NCBI GenBank assembly: GCA_026991575.1
Contig: JALXBF010000191.1
Span: 30,030-94,029 of the forward strand
DNA: 64,000 nucleotides
DNA from: Planctomycetota bacterium
Lineage (GTDB): Bacteria > Planctomycetota > Planctomycetia > JALXBF01
Reading direction: 5' to 3'
Below are positions 17,604-27,049 of the stretch, piece after piece. The first letter of the stretch is position 1, and each line of letters begins with the position of its first letter. The translations under genes were made by a program, and so were the position numbers. The notes below the pieces were generated by a model that was not told the origin of the DNA, did no database searches, and saw only the letters and a program-made list of their open reading frames with translations.

Positions 17604-19565
17604 TCAGCGACAGCCGGCGCGCGTGGTGCCGAGCCGGTCCGTTAGGTCCATGCCGGTCGTGCTGCCACAGCGTTCGCCGTAGTGTTCCCACCATAGCTGG
17701 AACATGATCAGCGTCCACAACTGCTTACGATAGTTGGCTCGACGTGCCCAGTGCAGTTTCAGTAGCTGTTGCACGTAGTCCGCGTTGAACAGGCCCTGGC
17801 GGCGTAACCGATCGGTGCTGAGCAGTTCCTCGGCCAGTGGCCGTAACTGTTCACAGAGCCACCGTGCCACCGGAATGCCAAACCCCTTCTTTTTTCGCTG
17901 CAGGACTGCATGCGGAAGCCGCTCGCGCAATGCCAGCTTCAGCAACCACTTCGTGCACCGACCACGCAGCTTGAACCGGCCCGGGAGGCGGTTGAGAAAG
18001 AGCACCAGTTCCGGATCGAGGAACGGGGCACGCACCTCGAGGCTGGTGGCCATGCTTGCCCGATCGGCCTTGGTAAGAATGTCCTCGGCCAGGTACGTGT
18101 CCTGATACAGAGCCAGCAACTGATTGGTCGGGTCGTCTCCCCGCGCCAGCGTGCGTGCCACGTGTCGGATTTCGCGTTCCGGCAGTGCCGGATCTAACTC
18201 TGCCAGGAGATCCGGCGTCAGCAGCTTCAGACGGTCAACCAGCCGGAACGATCCCAGCCACCAGAGGTGGGTCACGGCGGTATCGTTGTCCAGGCCGCGG
18301 AAGAACTGCTTGATCACAAAGTCGGTGCTGAAGTTGGCATGGCTGACGGGCAGAAGGCCGGCTGCCTGCGCGCAAAGCCGCCGCAGGACAGCGGGCGCGC
18401 GCCGCGCCACTCTAGCAGCCTGCTCGGCGACGAACGTCGGATAGCCGGCCAGTAGCTCATCGCCACCGTCGCCCGCCAGACACACGGTGACGTGTTCGCG
18501 GGCGAACCGGCTCAAGAGGTGTGTGGGCAGCACGGACGCGTCACCGAACGGCTCATCCAGATAGGCTGCCATGGCCGGGAGCACGCGGAGGAGCTCGTCG
18601 ATGTCGAAAATCCGTTCGTGGTGGCTTGTGCCGAAATGGTTTGCCACGGTCCTTGCCCATGCCGACTCATCGTACGACGGGTCCGTGAACCCGATCGTGA
18701 AGGTTTTCAGCTGGGTTTGCGGGGCGACCTCGGCCATTGCGGCAATGACCGCGGCCGAGTCGATGCCTCCGCTGAGAAATGCGCCCAGAGGGACATCGCT
18801 CATGAGGCGGCGGCGCACAGACGCGGTGAGCCGGTGCCAGAGTTCCTCGGCAAGCTCCTCATCGCTCGCGGTAGGCTCGTTTCCAGTGTGCTCGGGCCAG
18901 GCTGCTACGTACGGCCGGATCTGTGCGTCCCCGCCGTGCCAGCGGAGCACGTGTCCGCGGCGCAGCTTGTACACGCCGCGAAAGATCGTCCACGGTGCCG
19001 GCACGTACTCGAACGCCAGGTAGCGGAGCAGACCGGCCGGATCGAGCGTCGTTACCAACTCGGGGTGTCGCAGCAGCGCTTTGATTTCCGAACCGAAGAC
19101 GATACCACTGCCAAGGCGGGCCCAGTACAGTGGCTTCTGGCCCATACGGTCGCGAGCCAGCAGGAGCTGCTGACGTTGGCTGTCCCAGACGGCCAGGGCG
19201 AACATGCCGTTGAGCCGTTCAACGAACTCGGCCCCTTCTTCCTCATAGAGGTGTGGGATCACTTCCGCGTCGCTTCCGCTGCGCAGCCGGTGCCCGCGCC
19301 GCTGCAGCCACGCGCGCAGTTCGAGATGGTTGTACAGCTCCCCATTACAGAGCGCGATGACCGAGCCAGTCTCGTTTTGCACCGGCTGCCGGCCTCCCGC
19401 GACGTCGACGATAGCCAGCCGGCGCATGGCAAGTGCCGCCGGGCCGCCGCACCATATGCCTTCCTGGTCGGGACCACGGGCCCGCAAGGTCTCGTTCATC
19501 GAACGGACCACCACCGGGCTGGCTCGTTCGCCGCCGGCGAGAACGTAGCCGCAGATGCCGCACAT
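17604..19565 (-). CDS. asnB: Asparagine synthase (glutamine-hydrolysing)
   Basis: The 653-residue protein starts MCGICGYV, so Cys2 becomes the N-terminal nucleophile of the class II glutaminase domain (residues 1-200, with CNGELYNHLELR). The synthetase domain follows, with the PP-loop GAFLSGGIDSAAVIAAM and the later DEPFGDASVLPTHLLS and LAGDGGDELLAGY. AsnB makes asparagine from aspartate with ATP and glutamine. Paralogues of this form also modify cell-surface glycans or peptides in many bacteria. The C-terminus carries about 20 residues beyond the usual WWEHYGE end. The gene lies 148 bp upstream of glmU on the same strand. Confidence 0.92.
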   Translation of the reverse strand: MCGICGYVLAGGERASPVVVRSMNETLRARGPDQEGIWCGGPAALAMRRLAIVDVAGGRQPVQNETGSVIALCNGELYNHLELRAWLQRRGHRLRSGSDAEVIPHLYEEEGAEFVERLNGMFALAVWDSQRQQLLLARDRMGQKPLYWARLGSGIVFGSEIKALLRHPELVTTLDPAGLLRYLAFEYVPAPWTIFRGVYKLRRGHVLRWHGGDAQIRPYVAAWPEHTGNEPTASDEELAEELWHRLTASVRRRLMSDVPLGAFLSGGIDSAAVIAAMAEVAPQTQLKTFTIGFTDPSYDESAWARTVANHFGTSHHERIFDIDELLRVLPAMAAYLDEPFGDASVLPTHLLSRFAREHVTVCLAGDGGDELLAGYPTFVAEQAARVARRAPAVLRRLCAQAAGLLPVSHANFSTDFVIKQFFRGLDNDTAVTHLWWLGSFRLVDRLKLLTPDLLAELDPALPEREIRHVARTLARGDDPTNQLLALYQDTYLAEDILTKADRASMATSLEVRAPFLDPELVLFLNRLPGRFKLRGRCTKWLLKLALRERLPHAVLQRKKKGFGIPVARWLCEQLRPLAEELLSTDRLRRQGLFNADYVQQLLKLHWARRANYRKQLWTLIMFQLWWEHYGERCGSTTGMDLTDRLGTTRAGCR

Positions 19566-19732
19566 AGGCCGTTGGGAAGCCGAAACGTGTGGTTAAGTCT
19601 GCTGTTTTTATGATTGCTGTCGCCGCTAAGTTCTCCGTACCGGAGTGGCCCGGCTGCACCGGTGAGGCGCAGAGCCGGGTAGAATGAGTGCGTACGGCTC
19701 TGCCGGGCTCGAGCGCGATTCGGGTGGCGTCC

Positions 19733-20455
19733 ATGCGCATCTTGGTCATCGCCGACATCCACGGGAACTGGCCTGCACTGGAGGCGATCGTCTCGAAAGA
19801 GTCGTTCGATTGCTGCTGGTGCCTGGGGGACTTGGTCGACTACGGTCCGTTTGGTGCCGAGTGCGTCGATTGGGCGCGTGAACACTGCACCTATGTGGTC
19901 CGTGGCAATCACGACCACGCGGTTGCACAGTTCGTGAACGGCCGCGGCGAAGACGGGTACCGGTACCTGGCGCGGGTAACGCGGGAGCTGATGTGGCAGC
20001 AGCTTTCTGGCGACCAGATCCGCTATCTGGCGCGTCTGCCCGTTTCGCTCGACGTCACCCTGAACCAGCGCATCGTCCACCTCTACCACGCCACGCCACG
20101 CGACGCCATGGACGAGTATCTCGGCCCGGATGAGCAGACCTGGCAGGAGCGGGTCAGTGCCCTGCGCGGCCAGCTGCTGTGCGTCGGCCATACTCACTTG
20201 CCCTTCCTGTTGCGGGTGGGTGAACGGATGGTGCTGAATCCCGGCAGCGTCGGTCAGCCGCGTGACGGCGATCCACGCGCGTCGTATGCCATCATCGAAG
20301 ATGGACGGATCGAGTTGCACCGCGTGGAATACCGGGTCGATCTCATGGTCGATGCCATCCGTGCGACCGACTGGCCCGAGCGCGCCAAGGAGTGGCTGGC
20401 TGCGGTCTTGCAGCACGGCGGCCTGAGGCCGGCCTTGAGCCAGCTGCGCCCGTGA
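19733..20455 (+). CDS. Metallophosphoesterase, YfcE/MJ0936-like
   Basis: The 240-residue calcineurin-like phosphoesterase has all five metal motifs: LVIADIHGN (Asp8, His10), LGDLVDYGP, VRGNHDHAV, a histidine in LYHATPRD, and VGHTHLPF. It ends with LNPGSVGQPRDGDPRASYAI, typical of the YfcE/MJ0936 phosphodiesterase subgroup. It is cytoplasmic, with no signal peptide. The natural substrate is unknown. ATG 19733 begins the first strand MRILVIAD; a longer frame from 19688 adds 15 residues with no family counterpart. Convergent with the CvpA-like gene, 25 bp between stops. Confidence 0.88.
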   Translation: MRILVIADIHGNWPALEAIVSKESFDCCWCLGDLVDYGPFGAECVDWAREHCTYVVRGNHDHAVAQFVNGRGEDGYRYLARVTRELMWQQLSGDQIRYLARLPVSLDVTLNQRIVHLYHATPRDAMDEYLGPDEQTWQERVSALRGQLLCVGHTHLPFLLRVGERMVLNPGSVGQPRDGDPRASYAIIEDGRIELHRVEYRVDLMVDAIRATDWPERAKEWLAAVLQHGGLRPALSQLRP

Positions 20456-20480
20456 CCGGCGCAGCGCGACCGGACCGCTT

Positions 20481-21050
20481 TCACCTGCCGCGCAGGAACA
20501 GACCCGGTGCTGGGGGAGCCAGACGCGCATGGTCCGGGTGCTGGGTCGCGGCGGACCGGACCATCCGCACAGCCAGCATAAACCGCTGCACAGTGCGTTC
20601 CGGCAGGTAGGGCATCGCCGCTGCAGCGGCCCGATACGCGACCCGACTTGTCAACGTCTGACGCACTGGAGCGGATGGGTCGGTGGATGCGTAGCAAATG
20701 ATGAGCGTGATGGCCAGCGCAAGCAGCGTCCCTTCGCACAACCCCCACACAAAGCCCAGATGACGGTCAAAACTTTCCAGGCCGGCGCGCCGCAGCAGAC
20801 GGCGACATGCATTGGCTGCCACGTACGTGAACAACGCACCGATCGCGTACAACACAACACCCGCAACCAGCTTATTCCAGGGGGGCGTCAGACTGACGGT
20901 CGCTGCCGCCGTGTCCAGATACAGGTACACGAGCATGCCACCCACGAGGAAGGCGCCCAGGTGCGCAAGCTGCCACAACAGACCGCGCCAGCTGCTGAAG
21001 ATCGCCACGCCCAGAACCAGGGCTAGCATGGACCAGTCGTATCCGACCAT
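20481..21050 (-). CDS. CvpA-like membrane protein
   Basis: The 189-residue protein has four hydrophobic segments in the first 130 residues (for example LALVLGVAIFSSWRGLLWQ and KLVAGVVLYAIGALFTYVAA). A loop with the CvpA-like phrase DRHLGFVWGLCEGTLLAL comes next. CvpA family proteins are inner-membrane proteins first linked to colicin V export and later to envelope maintenance; the mechanism is unknown. ATG 21050 is chosen because the preceding 20 codons in the frame are hydrophilic and give no membrane start. The C-terminal tail is Pro/Arg-rich. The assignment is by pattern and moderate. Confidence 0.7.
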   Translation of the reverse strand: MVGYDWSMLALVLGVAIFSSWRGLLWQLAHLGAFLVGGMLVYLYLDTAAATVSLTPPWNKLVAGVVLYAIGALFTYVAANACRRLLRRAGLESFDRHLGFVWGLCEGTLLALAITLIICYASTDPSAPVRQTLTSRVAYRAAAAAMPYLPERTVQRFMLAVRMVRSAATQHPDHARLAPPAPGLFLRGR

Positions 21051-21231
21051 TCTGTTTCCCCGATTGGCCCGCAGACAGGGGGAGATGACCACCGTCTGCG
21101 ACACCACCATGCTGACATGTGCTCAGAAACCCCCGTCACACGGCATCGACGTGCCTCTCAACCATAGGGCCCGGCGCGAATCGGGGCAAGTCGTGCGTGG
21201 ACCTCGGCCGGGTCCGTTCTGTGCAACTCGT

Positions 21232-21237
21232 TATAAT
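21232..21237 (+). promoter_or_regulatory. Possible -10 element (TATAAT) upstream of the FHA gene
   Basis: An exact TATAAT sits 35 bp upstream of the FHA protein start and is rare in this GC-rich sequence. No recognisable -35 hexamer is found 16-18 bp upstream, so only the -10 box is called. Confidence 0.4.
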
Positions 21238-21271
21238 CCAAAGGGATGGCTCCTCTGGGGAGGACGGCGCC

Positions 21272-21781
21272 ATGAACGTTTCACTGACCGTCATGGGAGG
21301 CAAGCACAACGGGCGGGTGATTCCGGTCAACGTGCCGGAGTTTCGCATCGGACGCGATCGGCAGTGTCATCTTCGGCCGAACAGTCCGGACGTCAGCCGG
21401 TTTCACTGTGCCATTGTCCGTCGACCTGGTGGCGTATTCATCAAGGACTTTGGCAGCAAGAACGGCACGATTGTTAATCAGCGCGTGCTCGTCGGCGGTG
21501 AGCTCCAGCTACAGGACGGCGACGTCATCGAAGTTGGTCGACTGGCATTTCTGGTTACGATCGAGCTGCCGGCGGCGGTTGCCGAAGAGCCTGCCGCTGA
21601 GGCGGCGGACGTCACGCCGGTTGCGCCGGGCGAGTCCCAGGTGATCGATGTGCTGGGCAGCGCAAGCGAACCGACTGGCGAAGAGACGGTGATGATTCAG
21701 ACGGAGGCAATCACCGGCGCGCCACCGGCCACGCAGCGCCCGCCGGACTCGGGCCCCATCTGGCTGGAAACCACGCCGTGA
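21272..21781 (+). CDS. FHA-domain protein
   Basis: The 169-residue protein has one forkhead-associated domain at about residues 5-95. Its signature residues are FRIGRDRQCHLR, VSRFHCAI and FGSKNGTIVNQ, the set that binds phosphothreonine peptides. The remaining 70 residues are an Ala/Pro/Glu-rich, probably disordered tail with threonines (EETVMIQTEAITG). It is soluble and has no enzymatic domain, so an adaptor role in Ser/Thr kinase signalling is likely. ATG 21272 follows a strong GGGGAGG at 21257-21263; the open frame starts much earlier, in non-homologous sequence. Confidence 0.9.
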   Translation: MNVSLTVMGGKHNGRVIPVNVPEFRIGRDRQCHLRPNSPDVSRFHCAIVRRPGGVFIKDFGSKNGTIVNQRVLVGGELQLQDGDVIEVGRLAFLVTIELPAAVAEEPAAEAADVTPVAPGESQVIDVLGSASEPTGEETVMIQTEAITGAPPATQRPPDSGPIWLETTP

Positions 21782-21867
21782 GTGGCTACTGGACGCCGGG
21801 CAGAGGTGCTGAGCACCGATGCTCGGGGGGCCGGTCGTCGGTTGGCCGGCGGCAGCAGCAGCCGGTC

Positions 21868-23682
21868 TCAGAACGGCCAGATCATAGGGATCAGCACGAC
21901 GGCGGCCAGCCACAGCAACACGTTCAGCGGTAGGCCGACGATGAGGAAATCGCGGAACTTGTACCCGCCCGGACCGTAGACGATCATGTTCGTCTGGTAG
22001 CCCACAGGGGAGGCGAAGCTGGCCGAGGCGGCCACCGCCAGAGCGATCAGGAACGGCTTGACGTCAACCCCTAGCTCAAGGGCGGCGTGGACGTAGATCG
22101 GGAACATCAGCGCTGCTGCCGCCGTGTTGGTGATCAACTCCGTGGCGACGACCGTCAGCGCGTACAGGGCGGCAAGCGTTACACGGGGCCCGAGCTGGCT
22201 GGTCACCGAGACGACGGCCGTGGCAGCGCGGTGGGCGAGGTGGCTCTGCTCTAGGGCAGCGGCTACGCCCAGAGCGGCCGCCACGGCAACGAGCATTTGC
22301 CAGTCGACGCTATAGCGAGCGTCCGTCAGCGAAATGCACCGCAGCGCGACCATGGCGCCCGCCGCCAGGAACGCTGCCAACACCGGTGGCAGCAGGCCGG
22401 TGGTCATGGCGATGACCATGAGCGCGAACACGGCCAGCGCATGCGCGGTGCGATCGTAGCGGAACGGCCGGCTGCCGGCTACGTCACTGACCAGGTAGAA
22501 GTCAGGGTTGTTGCGGTGTGCCCGGGAGAAACCGGCGCCGACCTGCAGTAGCAGCGTGTCGCCGGGTCGGAGCACGATGTCACCGATCTTGGCCCGAATG
22601 CGCTCCCCGCTTCGGTGCACCGCTACAACGGCTGCGTTGTAAAGGGCGCGGAAGTTCGCCTCTCGGATCGTTAGCCCCACCAGCGGTGACGTCGGCGAGA
22701 CTACCACCTCGCAAAGGCGACGGCCGCGTTGCGCTTGCGGCGTGACCACGTAGGACGAGTCTGCGGCGGGAGTCAGACCGGGGATCTTCTCAAGGTCCAC
22801 GATCGTGCTGACAATGCCGGTGAACACCAGCCGATCGCCCGCTCGGATCGTCTCATCCGGACTGACCGGGGCGATGATCTTGCCTTCGCGTTCGATTTCG
22901 ATCAGGAACAACCCGGGCAGGTGTCTTAGACCGGCTTCTTCGACTGTGGACCCTACCAGGTGGCAGTGGGGTTCGACGAGCATTTCGACCAGGTACTCGC
23001 GGCGCTGCTCACCGAGTTGTTCCATCAGCTCCTTTCGGCGCGGCAGCAGGCGGACACCAATGGTCAGAAGGTAGATGGTGCCAAGTAGCGCAAGCGGCAC
23101 GCCGACCCATGTGATCTCGAACAAGCCCATGCCGCGTTCCATCTCGCCAAGGACCGCTTGAGGAAGTTGATGGCTATCACCTGCACGGCGCATGAGGCCG
23201 TCCACGATCAGGTTGGTGCTCGTGCCGATCAGAGTGCAGATGCCGCCGAGAATCGCGAAGTACGAGACCGGAAGCAGCAGCCGCGATGGGCTGATGTGCC
23301 AGCGACGGCACCACTCCAGCACCATGGGCACGGTGAGCGAGACGACGGGGGTGTTGTTCACGAACGCAGACGCCGGCAGCACGGCTAGGGCCAGTCGGAG
23401 CAGAGCGCGCCGTTCGCTGCGCACCGTGCCCAGCAGTCTGCGGCCAAGGTAGCTGAGAACACCGGTTTCCCGGAGCCCAGCAGCCACGACGAACAGGGCT
23501 CCGACCGTCAAGACGCCCGGGTTGGCAAAGCCACGGAACGCTTCGGACACGGTGATGACCCCGCAGGCCGCCAGCAGTACGGCCGTGCCCAGGAAAACGA
23601 CGTCCGGGGGGGCCAGGTTTGCCAGCAGGCCCACGAGTCCGAAGGCCAGTACGACGATCGTTGTCACAGTCTCCCAGTCCAT
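21868..23682 (-). CDS. SLC13/DASS-family permease with two RCK_C (TrkA_C) domains
   Basis: The 604-residue membrane protein has an SLC13-type fold in two halves of hydrophobic helices (residues 1-190 and 390-604). VNNTPVVSLTVPMVLEW lies in the first half and ELITNTAAAALMFPI and SFASPVGYQTNMIVYGPGGY in the second. Between the halves lie two TrkA_C domains (for example HCHLVGSTVEEAGLRHLPGL and TSPLVGLTIREANFRALYNA), which regulate transport by ligand binding. The family moves sulfate, dicarboxylates or similar anions with sodium or protons. The substrate cannot be chosen from context. Neighbours are unrelated. Confidence 0.88.
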   Translation of the reverse strand: MDWETVTTIVVLAFGLVGLLANLAPPDVVFLGTAVLLAACGVITVSEAFRGFANPGVLTVGALFVVAAGLRETGVLSYLGRRLLGTVRSERRALLRLALAVLPASAFVNNTPVVSLTVPMVLEWCRRWHISPSRLLLPVSYFAILGGICTLIGTSTNLIVDGLMRRAGDSHQLPQAVLGEMERGMGLFEITWVGVPLALLGTIYLLTIGVRLLPRRKELMEQLGEQRREYLVEMLVEPHCHLVGSTVEEAGLRHLPGLFLIEIEREGKIIAPVSPDETIRAGDRLVFTGIVSTIVDLEKIPGLTPAADSSYVVTPQAQRGRRLCEVVVSPTSPLVGLTIREANFRALYNAAVVAVHRSGERIRAKIGDIVLRPGDTLLLQVGAGFSRAHRNNPDFYLVSDVAGSRPFRYDRTAHALAVFALMVIAMTTGLLPPVLAAFLAAGAMVALRCISLTDARYSVDWQMLVAVAAALGVAAALEQSHLAHRAATAVVSVTSQLGPRVTLAALYALTVVATELITNTAAAALMFPIYVHAALELGVDVKPFLIALAVAASASFASPVGYQTNMIVYGPGGYKFRDFLIVGLPLNVLLWLAAVVLIPMIWPF

Positions 23683-24603
23683 GGTCGCTCTTGTCGCGGG
23701 CGCTCGTGGACGTGCCGACGTTCTCCTTTGCTAACCGCGCCCACTGGCCCGACGAGCGAAACGAGCTTGGTTCGACGGTTGCCCAGTGGGACGCTTGGAT
23801 GCTAGCGCGGGCTGAGGCTGTGAGTCAACGTGTAGTCCAGGGAAGGTGTTGGCGTCAAGGGCGCGCCATCCCGCCGGTGCGGTTCGGCTCTAAGCCTGGG
23901 TGGGGGGCTGCGGCAGCGGTGGATGCTTGCGGTGAGCTCCAGCACTCCGGTGGCGGCCGCCGGCCTGGAGAAGACGAGAAGGTGGTTCCATGTGGTGGCT
24001 TGGGTCAACGTGCGGGCGGTGGGGCCTTACGACCACCCGGCAGGGTTGATCCGAGAGTCGCCACAATGACGGGAAAGGTAGCCTTTGCCCGTGTCGCGGG
24101 CGGCTTAGCTCGTCCGCGGCACGGGCAGCGTGGGCTAGCGGAGTTTGTGGGCCAGCAGGCATTCTGACAGCTGTTCCCACGGGTGATGTGCCGTGCGTGG
24201 CGAAAGCCGTCCTTGACGGTTCGTGGACTGGTGCTCAGGCCCGGACAACGGAAGCAAAGCACCTTGTCTGGCGATGCCGGTGCTATTCATCAGTCAACGT
24301 TGCTCGCGGTGCAGGTGAACCCTTGGTCGCTGGCCTACCGGGCCAGCGCGGGCGGAGTCTGCATGGGTCTTCCTGGTCGGAAGGTCCTGTGTCGACCCGC
24401 TCCCCGCTCGCTCCCGCAGCAACCCGGCCCAGGGTACGTCCCCAAGAGCGCAACTGCCCTCGACCCACGAGGGGGGAGCTCCGCGCTACGTGCAACCGGC
24501 TCGAGCGGGCAGGCAGTTGTGGCGGCCGATGATCTCCGCGTGGTCGATTCACGTTGCCGGAGACGATCGGGCGTAGGATAGCTGCTGTGGTCGCTGGATT
24601 GGA
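23683..24603. other. Gene-free stretch of about 0.9 kb with inverted repeats
   Basis: No open frame here reads like a protein. The stretch lies beyond the 5' end of the permease gene and beyond the terminator of the lipoprotein-like gene, so neither needs all of it. It contains several complementary segments: 24071-24090, 24087-24126 (13-bp arms with one T/C difference) and 24230-24284 (GGTGCT, AGCACC, GGTGCT with an interleaved CCGGACAA/TTGTCTGG pair). A GGC-GAAA-GCC hairpin lies at 24199-24208. An untranslated RNA is possible. No known RNA family (RNase P, tmRNA, SRP RNA) was recognised. Confidence 0.4.
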
Positions 24604-24638
24604 AGAGAAAAGCCGTACCGACCACAGGGCGGTACGGC
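24604..24638 (-). terminator. Rho-independent terminator after the lipoprotein-like gene
   Basis: On the minus strand a perfect 9-bp stem GCCGTACCG/CGGTACGGC (24630-24638 with 24612-24620) has a 9-nt loop and is followed by TTTTCTCTT. It lies about 80 bp past the stop of the 97-aa gene and should end the DUF1559 transcript. Confidence 0.88.
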
Positions 24639-24716
24639 CAAACGTACTCGTTCCACGCGCCACCTGGAAGGCGCGTCGGCCAGAGGAACTTCACGCGAAG
24701 CGTCGTGAGCGACAAC

Positions 24717-25010
24717 TTATCTGTTCTGTTGTGGAGCTTGATTCATTCCGGGATACCCCTCGTAGAGCTTGCGCTGCGCCTTCTCGAAGACTTCGGCGTT
24801 AGCATCGGGGCCACCCTGGTAGAGGGCTTCAAAGTCGACCTGGCCGGGCTCGACGCCTGGGTACGGCCCACTGGAGATCGACTCCTGCAGCACGCGCTTT
24901 TCGTCTTGGACGGGCGAGGGTTCAGGGTTGCTGCTGCATCCCGTTGCCCACACATACGTTAGAACGATAGCACCCGTAGCAGTCAGACGATAAATCGTCG
25001 TTCGTCCCAT
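24717..25010 (-). CDS. Small probable lipoprotein (97 aa)
   Basis: The 97-residue protein has a hydrophobic N-terminus (about residues 5-21) followed by WATGCSSNPEP. Cys24 would be the lipidated residue, although the lipobox is not ideal because Ala rather than Leu is at -3. The rest is short, polar and Pro/Gln-rich (VDFEALYQGG, KLYEGYPGM). ATG 25010 has a GGAAAGG site; an upstream frame to 25067 is possible. Small lipoproteins of this kind commonly follow DUF1559 genes in planctomycetes, and this one lies 87 bp after such a gene on the same strand. Function unknown. Confidence 0.75.
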   Translation of the reverse strand: MGRTTIYRLTATGAIVLTYVWATGCSSNPEPSPVQDEKRVLQESISSGPYPGVEPGQVDFEALYQGGPDANAEVFEKAQRKLYEGYPGMNQAPQQNR

Positions 25011-25097
25011 CGTAGCTTGCCTTTCCTTCTGGAGGCGCGGAGAGAGGAGGTGGCCGGGGCGAGACACAACTCGCCCCGGCCGGCCATGCGTTCGCCG

Positions 25098-26162
25098 CTA
25101 GTACGTCAGATCCCTTTCGCTGATCGGCTCCTGGCCGTCACGAGTGCCAATGGCGAACCAGATATTCTGGTCGATGTCCTCACTAATGAACCGGACGCGG
25201 CCGTCAGCAAACAGCACGTTTACGCCACCCGGATGCAGGCTCGCTGGAGCCATGCCGTGGTCGAACGGATCCCATCCGTGGTTGCAGGACTTACGGTTGG
25301 GCCGCATCGTGAAGCCGATGCCTGAGCCGCGACCGCCATTACCCCACCACCAGATTTCACCTTTGAAGTCCCAATCGTAGGTGGTCGATTCCTGGCAGCG
25401 CTGTTCGTACCACTTGTCACCCTCGCGCTGGGCCCGTAGCGCGGCACCCAGACCGCCTGGGTAAGCTCGAGCGTAGTCAGCGGTTTTCCAGGTCACGGCA
25501 AGATCGTCGCCGAATTCGGCAGTACGTGGTCCCTGCATGCCACCACGGATCCATTCGGTGAACGCTGCCGTGAACGACGTCCCGTCGATGATGTCTCGGA
25601 TGCCGATCGGCTTGTTAATGGCCCAGTCCCAGCCGGGGGCGTACGTCACGCCGTTGGTGCGCCAGTTGTTGTACACGCGGGCCGTGCCAATGTTCATCGC
25701 ATAGTTTTGCGACGTAGCTGGCGGACGCGAGTGGTCAAAATGCGGGTCGGATGGGCAGAGGAACACTTCGATCCGAGCCCGTTTGAGCGTGTCGTTCGGG
25801 TCGTTGTTCCGCCACATGGCCCAGGGTGGTTGGCCGGGACCGAACTCCATGTTGGCCGAGTTGTAGATGTCGGCCCGATCCAGATAAGGCAGCAGATGCA
25901 CCTTGGCGGACCATCGCGGCTCATACTTCATTCGGTCGGTCCAGCTCCAGTGCGTGCGTGCACCGTCTGGAGGGAAGTAGCCGTGTGTTTGGTGGTAGTT
26001 GTGCAGCGCAAGACCGATCTGCTTCAGGTTGTTCGCGCACTGCGCCCGACGAGCTGCTTCACGCGCCATCTGCACAGCGGGCAGCAACAACGCGATGAGC
26101 ACAGCGATGATCGCAATGACGACCAAGAGCTCAATAAGCGTGAACCCGACTCTTCGTTTCAT
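25098..26162 (-). CDS. DUF1559 protein with prepilin-type N-terminus
   Basis: The 354-residue protein begins [18 protein letters not shown], a type IV pilin/pseudopilin signal cleaved before Phe by a prepilin peptidase. A long helix rich in Ala/Arg ([20 protein letters not shown]) follows. The body is the DUF1559 (SBP_bac_10) domain, ending with the typical glycine-rich strand and [18 protein letters not shown]1559 proteins are hugely expanded in planctomycetes; their role is thought to be a pseudopilin-like envelope structure. ATG 26162, ten bases after GGAGG, is preferred; GTG 26171 lies almost on top of that site. Confidence 0.92.
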   Translation of the reverse strand: MKRRVGFTLIELLVVIAIIAVLIALLLPAVQMAREAARRAQCANNLKQIGLALHNYHQTHGYFPPDGARTHWSWTDRMKYEPRWSAKVHLLPYLDRADIYNSANMEFGPGQPPWAMWRNNDPNDTLKRARIEVFLCPSDPHFDHSRPPATSQNYAMNIGTARVYNNWRTNGVTYAPGWDWAINKPIGIRDIIDGTSFTAAFTEWIRGGMQGPRTAEFGDDLAVTWKTADYARAYPGGLGAALRAQREGDKWYEQRCQESTTYDWDFKGEIWWWGNGGRGSGIGFTMRPNRKSCNHGWDPFDHGMAPASLHPGGVNVLFADGRVRFISEDIDQNIWFAIGTRDGQEPISERDLTY

Positions 26163-26171
26163 CACGCTCAC

Positions 26172-27049
26172 TCCTCCAATGCCGATTTGCGATCAATGAT
26201 CTCCACATAACCACATCGTCATCGTCCTTTGCTGGTACCAGTTCGCGGCATATTCCAGGCGCGCACACCTGCGCTGCGGTACCGTAACGGCGGTGGACGC
26301 GGCCCCCAGCCGCAGGTAGGCCGTTGGGACAAGGGACGGACAGGAGTGATCCAGCAGCACCGGCTAGTCCCGCGCTGACTCGTGACGGCGCACGCGACAT
26401 ATGCGGCCGCCGGCGAACGACTGGCCCGGAGGTGTCGCACAGATTGTGGCACGTCCGTCTGGCCGCTGTGGTCCGGTGGCATACCCAGCCTGAAGAAACG
26501 ATGAACCTGCGTTACCAGACTCGGCGCACGAGCGCCACGGCCTCATACTCTGCTTCGGACGTGCCTCACTCTGTTTCGGAAGGATGGGCCAAGCGCCGGG
26601 CTGCGTAACCAGGATACCACACGTTGGGCGCTCCTGTCAACTACCACGCACGCCGTTTCTTGACCCCTGGCTCCCGCCGCCGGTTTGCTTTCTGCGGCGC
26701 GCCCAGTTGCCGGCGCCGCGTTCTGACCCCGGGGTCAGGCAACGCTGGGTATGCCTCTGCGATGCGTCTGGCACCGGCCTCTGGATCAACCGGCATCGGA
26801 GGGGCAGCTCGGGCGACTTGACCCGCGGCCCGCCCGGCCTATGATCGCCGTAACCGCCGGGCTGGCGATGCGAGCTCGAACGGCAGGGAAAGGGCCCACG
26901 ACGGTCCGTTTACGCCGTGCGCGTTGACGCCATAACCGTGACCGGCTGAGGACGAAACCGCTGAGGCAACGGCGGCGTAGTCCCGGTTGGACGATCGCTT
27001 ACGTTTGCGCTCCGTTACCGGCGCCTTCCGCAAGTTCCAAGGAGCTACC
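26172..27049. other. Gene-free stretch of about 0.9 kb with a palindrome
   Basis: No protein-like frame or RNA family is recognised between the divergent DUF1559 and TPR genes. The outstanding element is a perfect 14-bp palindrome TGACCCCGGGGTCA at 26724-26737, nested inside further arms (CCCAG-TTGC at 26702-26710 and GCAA-CG-CTGGG at 26739-26749). A related segment, CGCCGTTTCTTGACCCCTGG, lies at 26651-26670. Promoters for both flanking genes must be in this stretch, but none was clear. Confidence 0.4.

Noticed and set aside
14014..21781. A kinase-FHA-phosphoesterase signalling operon
   Set aside because: The kinase, FHA and phosphoesterase genes are on the same strand but separated by unrelated genes on both strands, so there is no operon support.
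23619..24532. Several open frames in the 1-kb stretch after the permease gene
   Set aside because: They are short, Arg/Pro/Gly-biased, lack ribosome sites and overlap each other on both strands.
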